Below are positions 24,201 through 30,889 of a DNA stretch of 64,000 nt, piece after piece (position 1 is the stretch's first letter; the number at the start of each line of letters is the position of its first letter). Under the pieces are notes generated by a model. The model saw nothing but the letters and a program-made list of their open reading frames with translations, searched no databases and was not told the DNA's origin. The translations under genes and the position numbers were made by a program. This stretch comes from Incurvaria masculella (taxonomy: Eukaryota > Arthropoda > Insecta > Lepidoptera > Incurvariidae), in NCBI GenBank assembly GCA_946894095.1, contig OX335660.1, positions 16,125,001 to 16,189,000 on the forward strand, read 5' to 3'.

Positions 24201-25968
24201 TGTCCGGCACCTGCCACAGAGCGCACACGGTCGGGTACAGGCGCCCGTGCGCCTCCACCACGAGCGGCGCCCCGTCCACGGCGAACACGGTCGCCGCGTC
24301 GCCGCCGTGCGTCGTCAGTCGGAGACACTGCGCCGCAGACTTGGCGGGAACCAGCTGCTTGGCCTGCTCCTCGGTGACGGTGGGGAACTCGTGGCGAATC
24401 CTCTGGGCGAGTTGCTTCCTGGAATGTCATCACTGTCACCATTATTGTCTATATTTTGTAAAACTGTCTTGTTTGATGCGTTAAGAATATAAAACAATGT
24501 TAACAAAACATTAACAAAAATTATAATAAAATACATTCCACTAATAAAATGTAAACGTTTGCAGATTTAGATGTAGTCACTCAATTATGCCTAATCAATT
24601 TGATTGATTATAAGAAATGTATGCCAACGCTATAGATCTTGGGTAGTATGAAGGTGGATGGTAGTATGAATTTATGATGATTATATTCCGCACAATATTA
24701 ATGTCACTTATAATACGCTTCGGCATATTAGCCGTGGATGCAGCGGCCCTGCGGCAGTGTCGGAACCCAGAAATAGTAAATAAATGAGGCTATGCAGCTA
24801 CGGGTAACAGTAACTACTTAAAAGCTCGGGTTAAACGTAATTAACTACCGTTAGGGAGACATTTTGACTACCAAATTAAAGCAATAATTTATTGCAATAA
24901 AATATTTACTCCTAAAATAAATACTGCGCAATGTATTCCATCACATTGAATGGAGTCGAAAATGAAGTAAATTGTTTATCTGATGCATAAATGCAAAGAC
25001 ATTGGCAGGACCATCGATATAAAGAAAACATTTAGATCCGTTCTGAGCTTTCCCCTGCGTGTCAAGTCAGGTACTCTAATTCGAACAATTTAGAGTACCT
25101 GAGCTGTCAGTTTCGATACACCCGTCACGGCGTTCGCGCATGTTTGCCGATTGTATAGGTGCTGATCTATGGTAGAAGAAAGAAAGAATTATTTCGTCGT
25201 TTGTAGTGTAAACATGTAAAAACGATTACCGGAAAGCCAAGACGGAAGATAGAATCACATATCACAGGTTTGCTATCGAAATTTTATCAAATGGCGTTAT
25301 ATTATGGTGATATGTGTGGAAGTATGGCGTACGGCGCGGTGGCATTATCGTGATATCCGACATTGAACGACAGAACTATCGGAAAAGCCGGTAACTGTTA
25401 CTAGCATACGTATATTCTATGAAGTACTTCACTATAGGTCTCTGTCAGTCATGCATTTGTGGTGTGAGTGTGTGTGTATCGCGTGGTGTTCTCTCAGACA
25501 AGTGCGCGCCCTTTCTAGCAAACATGATTTTCCTATTTTGGTCCCTCTCGCTCTCATGCAACAGAATGCGACGGATAACTGAGTCATACCAGGTTAAGAA
25601 AAAGATCTCTGAGGTGAGGATTAATATGAAAGTTGCAATTTTAAATTACCTGATTCGCATAATGTTTTGTGTGTTAATTGAATATTCAAATCTTATATTT
25701 GGTTATAAATAGTAATATGAGTATGTTATGAATAATTAAGATGGCAAAACGTTTGTTGATTAAAAATTATAACTGAGAGCGGGAAAATAAAAATTTCATG
25801 AAGGCGACACCATAGGCTAGAGGGGAAAACGAGTTGAAACGGTCTCTTGTATGATGTTTGACTCTGATGGCGCTTCTAGTTGTTTTTTTAGTTCAATGGG
25901 CAGGAAACATACTTTTCAGAGTTTTTCAACGCGGTGTTGGTTTTGAGGCGGTACGATTTGCTGAACAT
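6205..25968 (-). CDS. eIF2D: Eukaryotic translation initiation factor 2D (eIF2D/ligatin), 12 coding exons
   Basis: The coding sequence was assembled from 12 minus-strand exons, from 25913-25968 to 6205-6297: 1818 nt, 605 residues plus TAA, close to the roughly 584 residues of human eIF2D. Each junction has GT donor and AG acceptor and every phase agrees. Domain order fits the family: N-terminal domain (about residues 1-95), PUA (95-180), acidic and Pro/Ala linker (180-290), winged helix (290-390), SWIB/MDM2 (400-480) and SUI1 (495-590). Known family role: delivers tRNA to the ribosomal P site independently of GTP and acts in 40S recycling and reinitiation; cytoplasmic. Exons in the middle of the gene are GC-rich while introns are AT-rich and full of mobile elements. 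All key domains are present and there is no internal stop, so the gene looks functional. The 5'UTR was not determined. Confidence 0.95.
6785..6901 (-). mobile_element. SINE head fragment in eIF2D intron 11
   Basis: On the minus strand it begins GCCTCGGTGGCCAAGTGG and contains the box GGATGGGTGACC that typifies the 5S-like heads of this window's SINE group. The 3' body is missing. It lies about 30 bp past the exon 11 donor. Confidence 0.65.
6931..7074 (-). CDS. eIF2D: eIF2D exon 11 (SUI1 domain core)
   Basis: The acceptor GACCAG precedes 7074 and the donor GTGACA follows 6931; 144 nt in phase 0/0. It encodes VTLVSNLEALGF, LSVSTTVTRTAGAK and QLMVQGDQ, matching VTVVRNLEAYGL, CQASTTVNPAPGAK and VQIQGNQ of human eIF2D. 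A SINE head begins about 30 bp beyond the donor. Confidence 0.95.
7395..7690 (+). mobile_element. SINE copy, 3' body, in eIF2D intron 10
   Basis: It carries the body shared by all SINEs here: 'taggtggtagggtt', 'gaagcggcaatgaaaa', 'gtgttttccatccagttca' and 'ggtattagccatccatgtc', then an A-run at about 7682. The head is decayed. Confidence 0.75.
7727..7962 (-). mobile_element. ACGG-microsatellite interspersed repeat (family M)
   Basis: It carries the family landmarks in reverse: 'ggaaccctattactaag', a (GTCC)n run, 'cgtgattttttg'-like sequence, and 'gagtccgactcgcacttgg'. The same family recurs at 14.5, 35.3, 41.0, 49.2, 52.8 and 57.9 kb. No ORF; non-autonomous. Confidence 0.8.
8089..8244 (-). 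CDS. eIF2D: eIF2D exon 10 (SWIB end, start of SUI1)
   Basis: The acceptor CCCGCAG lies before 8244 and the donor GTAGTT after 8089; 156 nt in phase 0/0. It encodes VSWEELNAAVQGKMTACTEM, then RLEPVRMHVATRSGNKK. The latter leads into the SUI1 domain (RICPIDITLAQRASNKK in human). The apparent ORF extends past both exon ends into intron. Confidence 0.93.
8386..8459 (+). mobile_element. Fragment of the 550-bp TTAA MITE (family T)
   Basis: It begins TTAAGGTGGGCCTTCCCGCT and runs to 'atatttcttgtgagag', then breaks off. It matches the left end of the full copy at 14795. Confidence 0.7.
8475..8989. mobile_element. MITE with inverted repeats of about 125 bp
   Basis: Sequence from TCGCGACATTTTTGG at 8475 through 'ccaagtggttgcgttatct' near 8591 is repeated in inverse orientation from about 8865 to 8989 ('aacgcaaccacttgg' to 'tgtcgcga'). 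About 265 bp of AT-rich DNA lie between the arms. It sits in eIF2D intron 9. Confidence 0.75.
8990..9704. other. eIF2D intron 9, unassigned part
   Basis: No exon or clear repeat. A short GC-rich (GCC)n patch lies near 9297-9325. Short frames here lack any family resemblance. Confidence 0.4.
9705..9905 (-). mobile_element. Degenerate SINE copy in eIF2D intron 9
   Basis: It retains 'cgcttcgaccatc', 'accaacccgg', 'tggaatccgaaccacggcca' and 'ctgggctaccaaggctgac', the body-to-head order of the SINE group read in reverse, with much decay. Confidence 0.6.
10202..10334 (-). CDS. eIF2D: eIF2D exon 9 (SWIB/MDM2 domain)
   Basis: The acceptor TCCGCAG precedes 10334 and the donor GTCCGT follows 10202; 133 nt. 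It encodes KGTLVTAADIRNTLTDYVK and then NNLQ and VQVDPVLAKIAGK. This is the core SWIB/MDM2 helix pattern (EVRTIVINYAKKNDL and VRLDPIL in human). Confidence 0.93.
10811..11269 (+). mobile_element. TTAA MITE (family T), internally deleted
   Basis: TTAAGGTGGCCCATCCCG at the left and GGGTTGGGCCACATTAA at the right match both ends of the 550-bp element. About 90 bp are missing near 'ggcattgtaaaa' and other changes mark it as old. It lies in eIF2D intron 8. Confidence 0.8.
11539..11648 (-). CDS. eIF2D: eIF2D exon 8 (linker to SWIB domain)
   Basis: The acceptor TTTGACAG lies before 11648 and the donor GTTAGC after 11539; 110 nt. It encodes an acidic stretch (VEEARREPEDPD) and then VIREMYAVTANILDLFAP, matching the family's IKPLYCVPASMTLLF region at the start of the SWIB/MDM2 domain. 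Confidence 0.9.
11649..12405. other. eIF2D intron 7, no feature seen
   Basis: AT-rich with a pyrimidine-rich part (12130-12270). No repeat family that I recognise and no ORF of interest. Confidence 0.4.
12406..12519 (-). CDS. eIF2D: eIF2D exon 7 (end of winged helix)
   Basis: The acceptor TTTCAAG precedes 12519 and the donor GTGAGA follows 12406; 114 nt in phase 0/0. It encodes EGLVQVRLIEKGVDAVTGID and FAHPSVKGHYVPE, matching EQIIQVKELSKGVESIVAVD and WKHP in human. Confidence 0.92.
12618..12885 (-). mobile_element. LINE 3'-end copy (tail AAATGAAATG), family L1
   Basis: It begins on plus with 'tttcatttcatttatttaaa', the inverse of an AAATGAAATGA tail, followed by 'tttttggtagtcaaact', 'aagaagaacccacaaag' and 'atgctactgccaaac'. 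The same sequence recurs at 43563-43860 and, in plus orientation, at 57655-57920. It is 5'-truncated and noncoding. Confidence 0.7.
12945..13990 (+). pseudogene. Non-LTR retrotransposon reverse transcriptase remnant
   Basis: The frame at 12962-13345 encodes RT blocks DLSKAFECVSHDILL (block A), GVPQGSILGPLLFLIYINDL and FADDIT (catalytic FADD box). A stop follows, sequence is missing, and a second frame at 13573-13845 encodes a C-terminal part (FVLQKRAIRAVL, ESCREVF). This order is that of LINE ORF2 of the Jockey/CR1/I-like group. Frameshifts, stops and deletions make it a pseudogene. It lies antisense to eIF2D in intron 6. Confidence 0.88.
14150..14345 (+). repeat. Three spaced copies of a 'ggcaaagcctatttacagctg' type unit
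   Basis: The motif occurs near 14158, 14218 and 14320 with spacings of about 60 and 100 bp. It follows the LINE remnant and could be its 3'UTR. Confidence 0.5.
14468..14768 (+). mobile_element. ACGG-microsatellite interspersed repeat (family M), full copy
   Basis: It runs from 'aaaaaccggccaagtgcgag' through 'gggttccgtaccatcgt', 'cggttcatgagatacag' and an (ACGG)n array at 14691-14709 to 'tacggaaccctaaaaa'. About 300 bp, no ORF. Confidence 0.85.
14795..15344 (+). mobile_element. TTAA MITE (family T), full-length 550 bp
   Basis: The outer bases are TTAA on both sides, with inverted ends TTAAGGTGGCCCA and TGGGCCACCTTAA. There is no transposase. The copy at 29872-30421 has exactly the same length in inverse orientation. 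A TTAA target is typical of the piggyBac superfamily, but these ends are not the canonical piggyBac CCC type. It ends 15 bp from the exon 6 donor. Confidence 0.9.
15365..15461 (-). CDS. eIF2D: eIF2D exon 6 (winged helix)
   Basis: The acceptor TTTTAAG precedes 15461 and the donor GTTAGA follows 15365; 97 nt. It encodes NHMVPLCPPNKTLDLKQSSY followed by KKMGKF, matching the human winged-helix region with its SSYKKL-KFL motif. The exon is short and isolated by introns of 5.2 kb and 2.8 kb. A 550-bp MITE ends only about 15 bp past its donor. Confidence 0.93.
15729..15887 (+). repeat. 5' LTR of the TRIM-like element
   Basis: 159 bp, including a CpG-rich 'cgtgcgccgcgcgcgcacg' segment. It lacks a six-base segment present in the 3' LTR. 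Confidence 0.87.
17059..17225 (+). repeat. 3' LTR of the TRIM-like element
   Basis: 167 bp; differs from the 5' LTR by the extra 'taacct' and about a dozen substitutions, so the insertion is not very recent. Confidence 0.87.
17855..18145 (-). mobile_element. SINE copy inside the Helitron-like composite
   Basis: In reverse it shows 'gccggttcgaccatccatc', 'gtggaatccgtaccacaacc' and 'ggccacccatcc' (5S-like box). Degenerate. Confidence 0.7.
18490..18945 (+). pseudogene. LINE ORF2 C-terminal fragment
   Basis: It encodes LDSIQRRAVRLVDDPKVS, LRRDVGSLDVFYRLYHGECP and FYHRTTRNRQG, a pattern usual at the C-terminus of lepidopteran non-LTR ORF2 proteins. The last 40 residues look frame-shifted. 5'-truncated. 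It is oriented opposite to eIF2D. Confidence 0.85.
19728..19905 (+). mobile_element. SINE copy with internal deletion
   Basis: The head 'cctcggtagctcagtg' is joined directly to the 3' body 'gaagcggcaatgaaaattgt', then 'ggtcctggcatggcacc'. The middle is missing. Confidence 0.75.
20100..20448 (-). mobile_element. SINE copy with 5S-like head
   Basis: In reverse it reads body to head: 'ggatgcctaatagcac', 'ggtgccatgccaggacc', 'tggaattcgacccccagcc', then 'ggtcacccatccagaac' and 'gtcttgccactgggctacc'. It lies in eIF2D intron 5, sense to the gene. Confidence 0.75.
20701..21026 (-). CDS. eIF2D: eIF2D exon 5 (acidic linker, start of winged helix)
   Basis: The acceptor TTTTCAG lies before 21026 and the donor GTAATG after 20701; 326 nt. 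It begins LTITAPRPKEEWPSLGGYK, passes through a linker with three spaced DET repeats, and ends with MDGLLRFCLLSFLK and KTALPL, matching MDELLQQCFLHALK and ADLPLL of the human winged-helix region. The last codon is split AG|G. Confidence 0.92.
21102..21352 (+). mobile_element. TTAA MITE (family T), 3'-truncated
   Basis: TTAAGGTGGGCCATCCCGCT at the left, with the family sequence continuing to 'aaacatcttaaaa'. The right half is missing. The left end is 76 bp upstream of the exon 5 acceptor. Confidence 0.75.
21452..21585. mobile_element. Small inverted-repeat element related to the 39.5-kb element
   Basis: 'accggcgtaaaatgtgag' and 'ctgcaccaatcagaagtg' at the left match the left arm of the element at 39535. 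An inverse 'cttctgtttggtgcag' follows about 100 bp later. A worn hairpin element. Confidence 0.55.
21590..21955 (-). mobile_element. SINE copy with 5S-like head
   Basis: Full body-to-head order in reverse, ending with 'ccactgggctaccgaggctg'. It carries 'ggtcacccatccagaacc'. Its head starts about 30 bp from the exon 4 donor, in sense with eIF2D. Confidence 0.8.
21990..22146 (-). CDS. eIF2D: eIF2D exon 4 (end of PUA, Pro/Ala linker)
   Basis: The acceptor TCTGCAG precedes 22146 and the donor GTGGGC follows 21990; 157 nt. It encodes GVCLETLHTLGDFLC, the conserved end of the PUA region (LHTYQDHLW in human), then a linker with a PAPAPAPAA run. The run is encoded by a C-rich tract whose complement (around 22010-22042 on plus) holds at least four G-runs. 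Confidence 0.93.
22279..22640. mobile_element. MITE folding as one long imperfect palindrome
   Basis: The ends are CGGCCCGTAAGC and GCTTACGGGCCG. Interior sequence is also inversely related along its length ('acgtagtttact' against 'agtaaactacgt'; 'tgatatttggtatctaat' against 'attagatattaaatatca'). 362 bp, no ORF, in eIF2D intron 3. Confidence 0.75.
22945..23285 (+). mobile_element. SINE copy with tRNA-like head
   Basis: The head has an A-box-like 'ttagtggtgcgg' and a B-box-like 'ggtctgggttca'. The body then follows the common order to 'ggtcctggcac'-type sequence. The tRNA-like head differs from the 5S-like head of neighbouring copies that share the same body. Confidence 0.75.
23326..23498 (-). 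CDS. eIF2D: eIF2D exon 3 (PUA domain)
   Basis: The acceptor CCGCAG lies before 23498 and the donor GTCTTA after 23326; length 173 nt, phase 0 in and 2 out. It encodes LKAGVPLYVPGVVVP, matching the start of the PUA domain (LMLPGLVMP in human), followed by ATVAVNSDANRAHAAVGRALMS. The donor GTCTTA is weaker than the others but gives the only in-phase join to exon 4 (AG|C). Confidence 0.93.
23890..24026. repeat. Two-copy tandem repeat, period about 74 bp
   Basis: 'cagctgactggagagaag' at 23894 recurs with changes at 23968. Each copy continues through 'ggggttgaatattaccacaa' to 'ggttactgctg'. It lies in eIF2D intron 2. Confidence 0.75.
24160..24418 (-). CDS. eIF2D: eIF2D exon 2 (N-terminal domain)
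   Basis: The acceptor TTCCAG precedes 24418 and the donor GTGGGT follows 24160. The 259 nt begin with one base finishing the split Lys codon. Residues KQLAQRIRHEFP, then QLVPAKS, a GGDAATVF stretch and LYPTVCALWQVPDMVPT correspond to the conserved N-terminal domain and its LYPTVYTLW signature. The exon is very GC-rich against the introns. Long frames on both strands overlap it, but only this one matches the family. Confidence 0.94.
24419..25912. other. eIF2D intron 1, mostly unassigned
   Basis: 1.5 kb without a recognised mobile element apart from the short inverted repeat. First introns often hold regulatory sites, but none can be called from sequence alone. Confidence 0.45.
25067..25102. 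repeat. Perfect 13-bp inverted repeat
   Basis: 'tcaggtactctaa' and 'ttagagtacctga' are separated by 10 bases in eIF2D intron 1. It could be the core of a MITE or chance; no other copy was noticed. Confidence 0.6.
25913..25968 (-). CDS. eIF2D: eIF2D exon 1 (start codon)
   Basis: The ATG is at 25968-25966. The exon encodes MFSKSYRLKTNTALKNSE plus two bases of a Lys codon, then donor GTATGT. The stretch matches the conserved eIF2D N-terminus (MF-K-R-K-NT-K). The split codon AA|G completes correctly with exon 2. The exon is only 56 nt of coding sequence, too short for ORF scans. The antisense frame here is a shadow. Confidence 0.92.
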
Positions 25969-25970
25969 TT

Positions 25971-26345
25971 TCACTTAATAGATAATGGTCTTTTAGACGA
26001 AATAATCGAAAAACTCCTAGATTCAGGCAAATATAATTGCAAATTAATTTGGGTATGTAGGTCTTGAAAACAAATCTGCGGTTTATCTTCCGTTTCCAAG
26101 TTGACAGTGACAGCTGTCAACGCAACGTCAATTACTTTTGTGTTTTTTCCTAATGGAAAGGCAATGCTAACCTTTATGTCAGTTCCAATGTCCACACATG
26201 TTATGGTGGTCCATTCTTCCGAAACCACGCACATCGAGGCACCATTCCAGCTAATTTGAAGACGCCAGGGAAGAAGACCTATTGATCTTATAATTCTTTT
26301 GAAGGCTCCCAGTTTGAAGGTATGAGGATAAGCACGCGCCGGCAG
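25971..26345 (-). other. Open frame directly upstream of eIF2D, possible uORF or exon
   Basis: A 124-codon frame is open on the minus strand and ends in TGA at 25973-25971, two bases before the eIF2D ATG. The internal ATG at 26234 would give an 87-residue product. The reading is protein-like in composition (for example LLPWRLQISWNGASM) but matches nothing I know. If the eIF2D leader extends this far, it is an upstream ORF ending at the start codon. It could also be an exon of another gene or chance. A short inverted repeat (gttgacag/ctgtcaac) near 26098-26119 argues for noncoding DNA. Confidence 0.3.
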
Positions 26346-26510
26346 TCATGTCCATACTCTAGTGGTGAGACAGAGAAACAAGTTCGATAAACGGTGATTC
26401 CTCAAAAGAAGTGTAGAAAAAAGTAGGCATCTTTTTTCAATATAGAGTTTGACAGCTTCTCACGCGAGAACTTCTCGTGTTCTCTTCCCTGAGTAGACTC
26501 GGTGATCTCA
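26345..26510. mobile_element. Possible MITE remnant
   Basis: 'agagtttgacagcttctcac' and 'gagaacttctcgtgttctc' resemble the arms of the element at 33863-34009. Ends are unclear. Confidence 0.35.
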
Positions 26511-26734
26511 ACCACAAATGCATGCTCTAATTATCTACGACAAATACTCCGGATACAGGTAGGATGGGGAGGAATATAATAATTATATATTTATACGATC
26601 GACAAACAGAATAAAACCACATTTTTACTTGATTAAAAAACACAGATAAGAAGATGCATCGTACTAAATACCACAAGCTGTCACTACAGCATGCACACGT
26701 TAGCTGCGACATTAGCCTATACTACAATGACATT

Positions 26735-26960
26735 ATTTTTTTATTTATTTATTTTATATTAGAAAGGCAGCCTAGGCTGATATGTCTAAATCGAGTGCAT
26801 AGTTCATTGATGTATTACATTTTTTTTTCACTTAATCGGTTTCAGTTCACTTATAGTTACTTATTTTAAAAATATATTTATTTAGATAAGCGTCCAAACG
26901 GTTCTTAACATTGATATCATTGACCAACACGATAACAGATACAATATTAAAATAAGTTAA
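26735..26960 (-). mobile_element. LINE 3'-end fragment (family L2)
   Basis: It starts on plus with T-rich 'tttatttatttattttat' (inverse of an A-rich tail), then 'ggcagcctaggctgat', 'cggtttcagttcactta' and 'gataagcgtccaaacggttc'. The same order occurs in plus orientation at 35865-36065, where the last piece encodes an FKNRLDAFL-like ORF2 end. Confidence 0.7.
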
Positions 26961-27344
26961 TAGTAATAGGGATGCAAGCTCCACAGAGCAGCGTCAGCTG
27001 TAAAATAGACTAAAGTGACCCTACAAACTTTCTGTGGCTTTTACAAGACGGGTGGCTCGGCGCTGTATTTAATCCATGAACGCCAACAAATAGATGTGGC
27101 TGCCTTCCCAAATATGGTTACAGTATTCCGGCCAATCTGTCATTAGTATAGACTGTACAGAACTCAGTTTTGCCCGGTGTCAGACAAATTCCTCCTAACC
27201 CTTCGCCACTTTTTAGGTTGTTGGAGATTAGCAGGCGAATTTTTGAGAGTGTGCTAAGTTGGTCACGTGACTCCCAACAAACGTATTGTGATTACCAAAA
27301 ATAATTATCGGAATTTTTATTTGTGTAAATATATATATATATTA
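26961..27344. other. No feature seen
   Basis: Unassigned sequence between a LINE fragment and a SINE, with no ORF of note. Confidence 0.4.
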
Positions 27345-27718
27345 TGTGACTGGACATGGATGACTAATACCACAAGTTCTGTCATGGTATTAGCCCAACA
27401 CACCACATGGGAACTAGGTGCCATGCCAGGACCTTCCTTATATTGCACGGCTACATTGAACTGGATGGAAAACACGGACAATTTTAATTGCCGCTTCGAC
27501 CATCGTTCATCCAATGCGATGGTACCAACCCGGGCGGGATAAACCCTACCACCTAGTAAGTAAGGAAGGGGAACTACAGCTTAAAGTGGAATCCGAACCA
27601 CGGCCAGCCTGTCTCAACGGTCGAATGGTTACCCATCTAAGACCAGACCGGACCCAGCGTTGCTTAACTTCGGAGAGCGATCGCCGAAGTGTCGCGCCAC
27701 TGGGCCACTGAAGCTGAC
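27345..27718 (-). mobile_element. SINE, near full length, 5S-like head
   Basis: On the minus strand the head runs TCAGTGGCCCAGTGGCGCGA, then AAGTTAAGCAACGCTGGGTC and a degraded GATGGGTAACC box. The body ends with 'ccagtcacataatatatata'. The two internal blocks match boxes of the 5S rRNA gene's internal promoter. Confidence 0.82.
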
Positions 27719-28104
27719 ATAATAGCACTTCTTCTAATAATGAGTAAATTATATTCCTTAAGTTTGTCTACCCCGAAACACTCCATATAGGAATGAGTGC
27801 TGCTCGTTTAATATCTTTTCGTATTTGTTTCATGACTTCACGCCACATTCCTTTCATATCGTAACATTGAGCGGTTGTGTAGAAAATTAAAATTTTAATT
27901 AAATAAGTCCGCTTGTTGTTTGAATTTTTTTTCACCCTTTTTTAAACTTCAACTATTTTAAAAAAGTTTAAAAAATGTATAATGCTAGATTTGTAGTTTT
28001 AATATCAGAGCAGGACATATATTTTTTATGGATTATTAGTCTTTTTGAATAACTTAACAAAATGTTTATAAATCGTAAATTTAAATACATTTCACGTGTT
28101 TGAA
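27719..28104. other. No feature seen
   Basis: AT-rich, no ORF and no recognised repeat. Confidence 0.4.
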
Positions 28105-28290
28105 AAATGTTACGGATTTTCACGCGGCAGGAAGAGACATTCTCCGACGTTTCGAGCTAATCATTCAGCCCGTTATCAAGGAGGCATCAGCCACGTTCGT
28201 ACGCAGCAGACGACTGAAAGTCTCTTCCTGCCGCGTGAAAAGCCGTAACATTTATTAAACATGACTAACGACCGCGGTAATCTCTAAAGT
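28105..28290 (-). mobile_element. Inverted-repeat retroelement remnant (family P)
   Basis: 34-bp arms (28105-28138 and 28220-28253; 'gttacgg.ttttcacgcgg') flank 81 bp containing, on minus, CTGATGCC...CGAAACGTCGG. This resembles the CTGAnGA/GAAAC spacing of the ribozyme-like ends of Penelope-type elements, but the core CTGANGA is broken (CTGATGC). 'gaccgcggtaatctc' follows here and also at the 58.8-kb copy. Confidence 0.5.
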
Positions 28291-29085
28291 GTCATAGACA
28301 TTATTCGTTGTGAGAACTTCTTGTGCTCGCTTCATGATTGCCTATGAGCGATGAAACTATTCAGTTGCACCGAGACATAGCGTTTTTAACAATTTTCAAT
28401 GTTTTTACGTCACGTAATAGTTTATTTAAACAATTCTATGTCACTGAGGATACCATACACACACATCTCAATTCCAATAATCTGCAAGAAACAGCATGTC
28501 TTGAGCGAGCAAATTAATTAGGGAGTCGGGTATTCAAATGAGTGATTTCCATTACAAAAGAGACGACAGTCATTAGGATTGGGGGCAGACATTATGTTAA
28601 TGGCGCCGTCGTCGGGTGGATGACGCCTAGCATTTTGTATGCGCATGGGTGAATTGGGAGGTCCGCGGCCAAAGAATATATACACCAGTAATATTATATT
28701 ATCTATAATATACACTGCCTTCACCTCCATGTACACTACCGTCGCGGCTGCGTCGGTCAACAATGTAATTCATCATTGTAAATAATGTAATTAGTCATTT
28801 AAACAGAACACTAGAAAGTATCTCTAAATACATACACTACACATATGTATACATCAGCGTCCACATGCGGACGCCAATTTTTAAGATATAAAAAACTAAA
28901 CCTCATTAAAAATAAACATTGGTTAACAAAATCTATCATTAACGGCCAAGTGCAGGAAAGCCCAAAAAAATCAAAATCATATTCAACGTACGATTAAATA
29001 CGTCACTTTGTATGGACAGCATGGGAGGAACTCCATGCGTTTCAGTAAAAGTGACGTGTTTGAACATTGATTAACTCGGCCGTCT
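28291..29085. other. No feature seen
   Basis: Unassigned. A minus-strand frame at 28518-28763 has no recognisable motif. Confidence 0.4.
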
Positions 29086-29089
29086 GTTC

Positions 29090-29280
29090 GTGCAGTCGAG
29101 GCTCCTGAGATAAATAGTAATTAAGGCTAACCAAAAGTAGTACTTTGTGACGTCACTTTGCATTACTTTGAAGTCCATACAAAATATGTCGAAGTGACGT
29201 CAGAAAGTACTACTTTCCGTTAGTCTTAGTTACGGTTACGACTAATTATCTCAGCCTTCAAGAACCTGACAGGACTAACT
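29090..29280. mobile_element. Palindromic MITE remnant
   Basis: 'aagtagtactttgtgacgtcac' (left, near 29137) is inverted at 'gtgacgtcagaaagtactact' (right, near 29191). Homology extends outwards to 'ggctcctgagataa' and 'ttatctcagccttc'. About 190 bp, with two CRE-like TGACGTCA half-palindromes. Confidence 0.6.
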
Positions 29281-29871
29281 TTAGAAATATACATAAATTT
29301 CATTGATGAGTTTGAATAAATATTATTCAAATTAAAATAAAGAACCCTGGCTGCTTAGCAAAGCTGCATCATAAGTTATATTATACGAATAAATAAAATA
29401 CTTACATAGCTGCATACCATGGAGAGATCATTATCATACATTTTGGATGCACGAAGACACTTTATGTGCATAACTTCTAGCAGAAAACGTTACTTCATTA
29501 AAAACATTATCTAAAAATGCTTTAGAAGGTGTCCGAGCACCGGTTTATAGAATTTACGACACCTAAAATGACTTGGCATATCGGATAAGTGGTGTTGCAT
29601 GTTTCATTATATGTATGAAAATATGCTAAGTGGGACACGGAAGGCTAAAAGCAGAATTGATTTCAGTATCATGTAATGCACTTAGTTGCAGGATAATTAT
29701 ATGTATTTTGTTTAACCTCTAATCTGATGAATTGAATTTTAATAATCAAAAGTTATGTGAAAAGTTTTGGGACACTATAAGTCAATTGCATCTGACAGAA
29801 GCAGAAGAATTAATTTTACTCCTACCAATGTCCATTAGAAATACTAATCTAATTGCTGTCGCCAACAACCT
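29281..29871. other. No feature seen
   Basis: AT-rich DNA with no gene or recognised repeat. Confidence 0.4.
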
Positions 29872-30421
29872 TTAAGGTGGCCCAACCCGGCGTGCCTAAC
29901 TCATTCGCGGGCACGGTACAAAACCGTGCTGTTGCGCTCTGGGACCTTTTCTGTTCCAAAAAATAAGCCAGGCTCCGTGATGAGGAAGATGCAACATGTC
30001 CACAAAAAAGACAATGTGCATAGTGTATGATTTGGTAAGATTTACGAAAATTTTAATTTCAAAACGACTTATAGCTAAAAGTAAACCACGACCGCTGTAA
30101 ACAAAAATCTAACAAAAACCAAATAGATTATAAATCTTGATTAAATAAGCTATGTCTGATGACTAATCTTTTTAAGATGTTCTTACTGTATCATTGCGTA
30201 ATCCACCTCCACAGTTATTGTATAAAACGCGCGAAAAATTCGAGCTTTCGGACCTTATAACTTAGAAACCAAACACAGTTTTACAATGCCAATGGTCTTC
30301 AGACATCTAATTCGATCAAATAAAGCTATTTTGAGCAAAACTTTGGATCTCTGACAAGAAATATGGGCGTGATCTTCTTTCCCCTTTTGTATGGGGAGAT
30401 GAGCGGGATGGGCCACCTTAA
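29872..30421 (-). mobile_element. TTAA MITE (family T), full-length 550 bp
   Basis: TTAAGGTGGCCCAACCCGGC at the left and GATGGGCCACCTTAA at the right, both with TTAA outermost. It is the inverse of the copy at 14795 and has the same length. Few indels, so it is comparatively young. Confidence 0.9.
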
Positions 30422-30889
30422 TTTGTTAGCAACAAACAAACAACGCTAATGGATGAACTGTAAGTAGGTACTTGACAGTCACGTCATTACTTTTTGACAT
30501 TAATTTAAGTTTGAAGATAAAATCTTTACAAAATTAATATTCGATATTTGACAAAAGAAGATAAAATGTTCCAGCACTCATATTAATGTGAAGAATTATC
30601 TTATCTTATTTTATCTTATTTTATTAATAGCTAATAAAATGATCTTAGGTTCGTATCGAGCTCAAAAATTGTGTTAAACAGCGGATGATCCAAACGTTGT
30701 TGATAACTACCCTACACATAAATATTTGGGCAGGACGATTTTTTTAAGCCGTACTATATTATCATCATATTACAAATATTATCTCCCTTTTTTGGTTTAC
30801 AATGTGCCAAGGAATAGGTACCTGGTTTACGTTCGGAAAATAGCCCCGTTAACAACATTTATAACTGAATTAAATAATTTAAAAAAAGG

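Noticed and set aside
24143..24536. Several overlapping 70-104 codon frames on both strands
   Set aside because: They are shadows of the GC-rich eIF2D exon 2; only the frame with LYPTVCALW matches a family and splices in phase.
25858..26067. Plus-strand 69-codon frame with a hydrophobic start
   Set aside because: It is antisense to eIF2D exon 1, which is supported by family match and splice phase.
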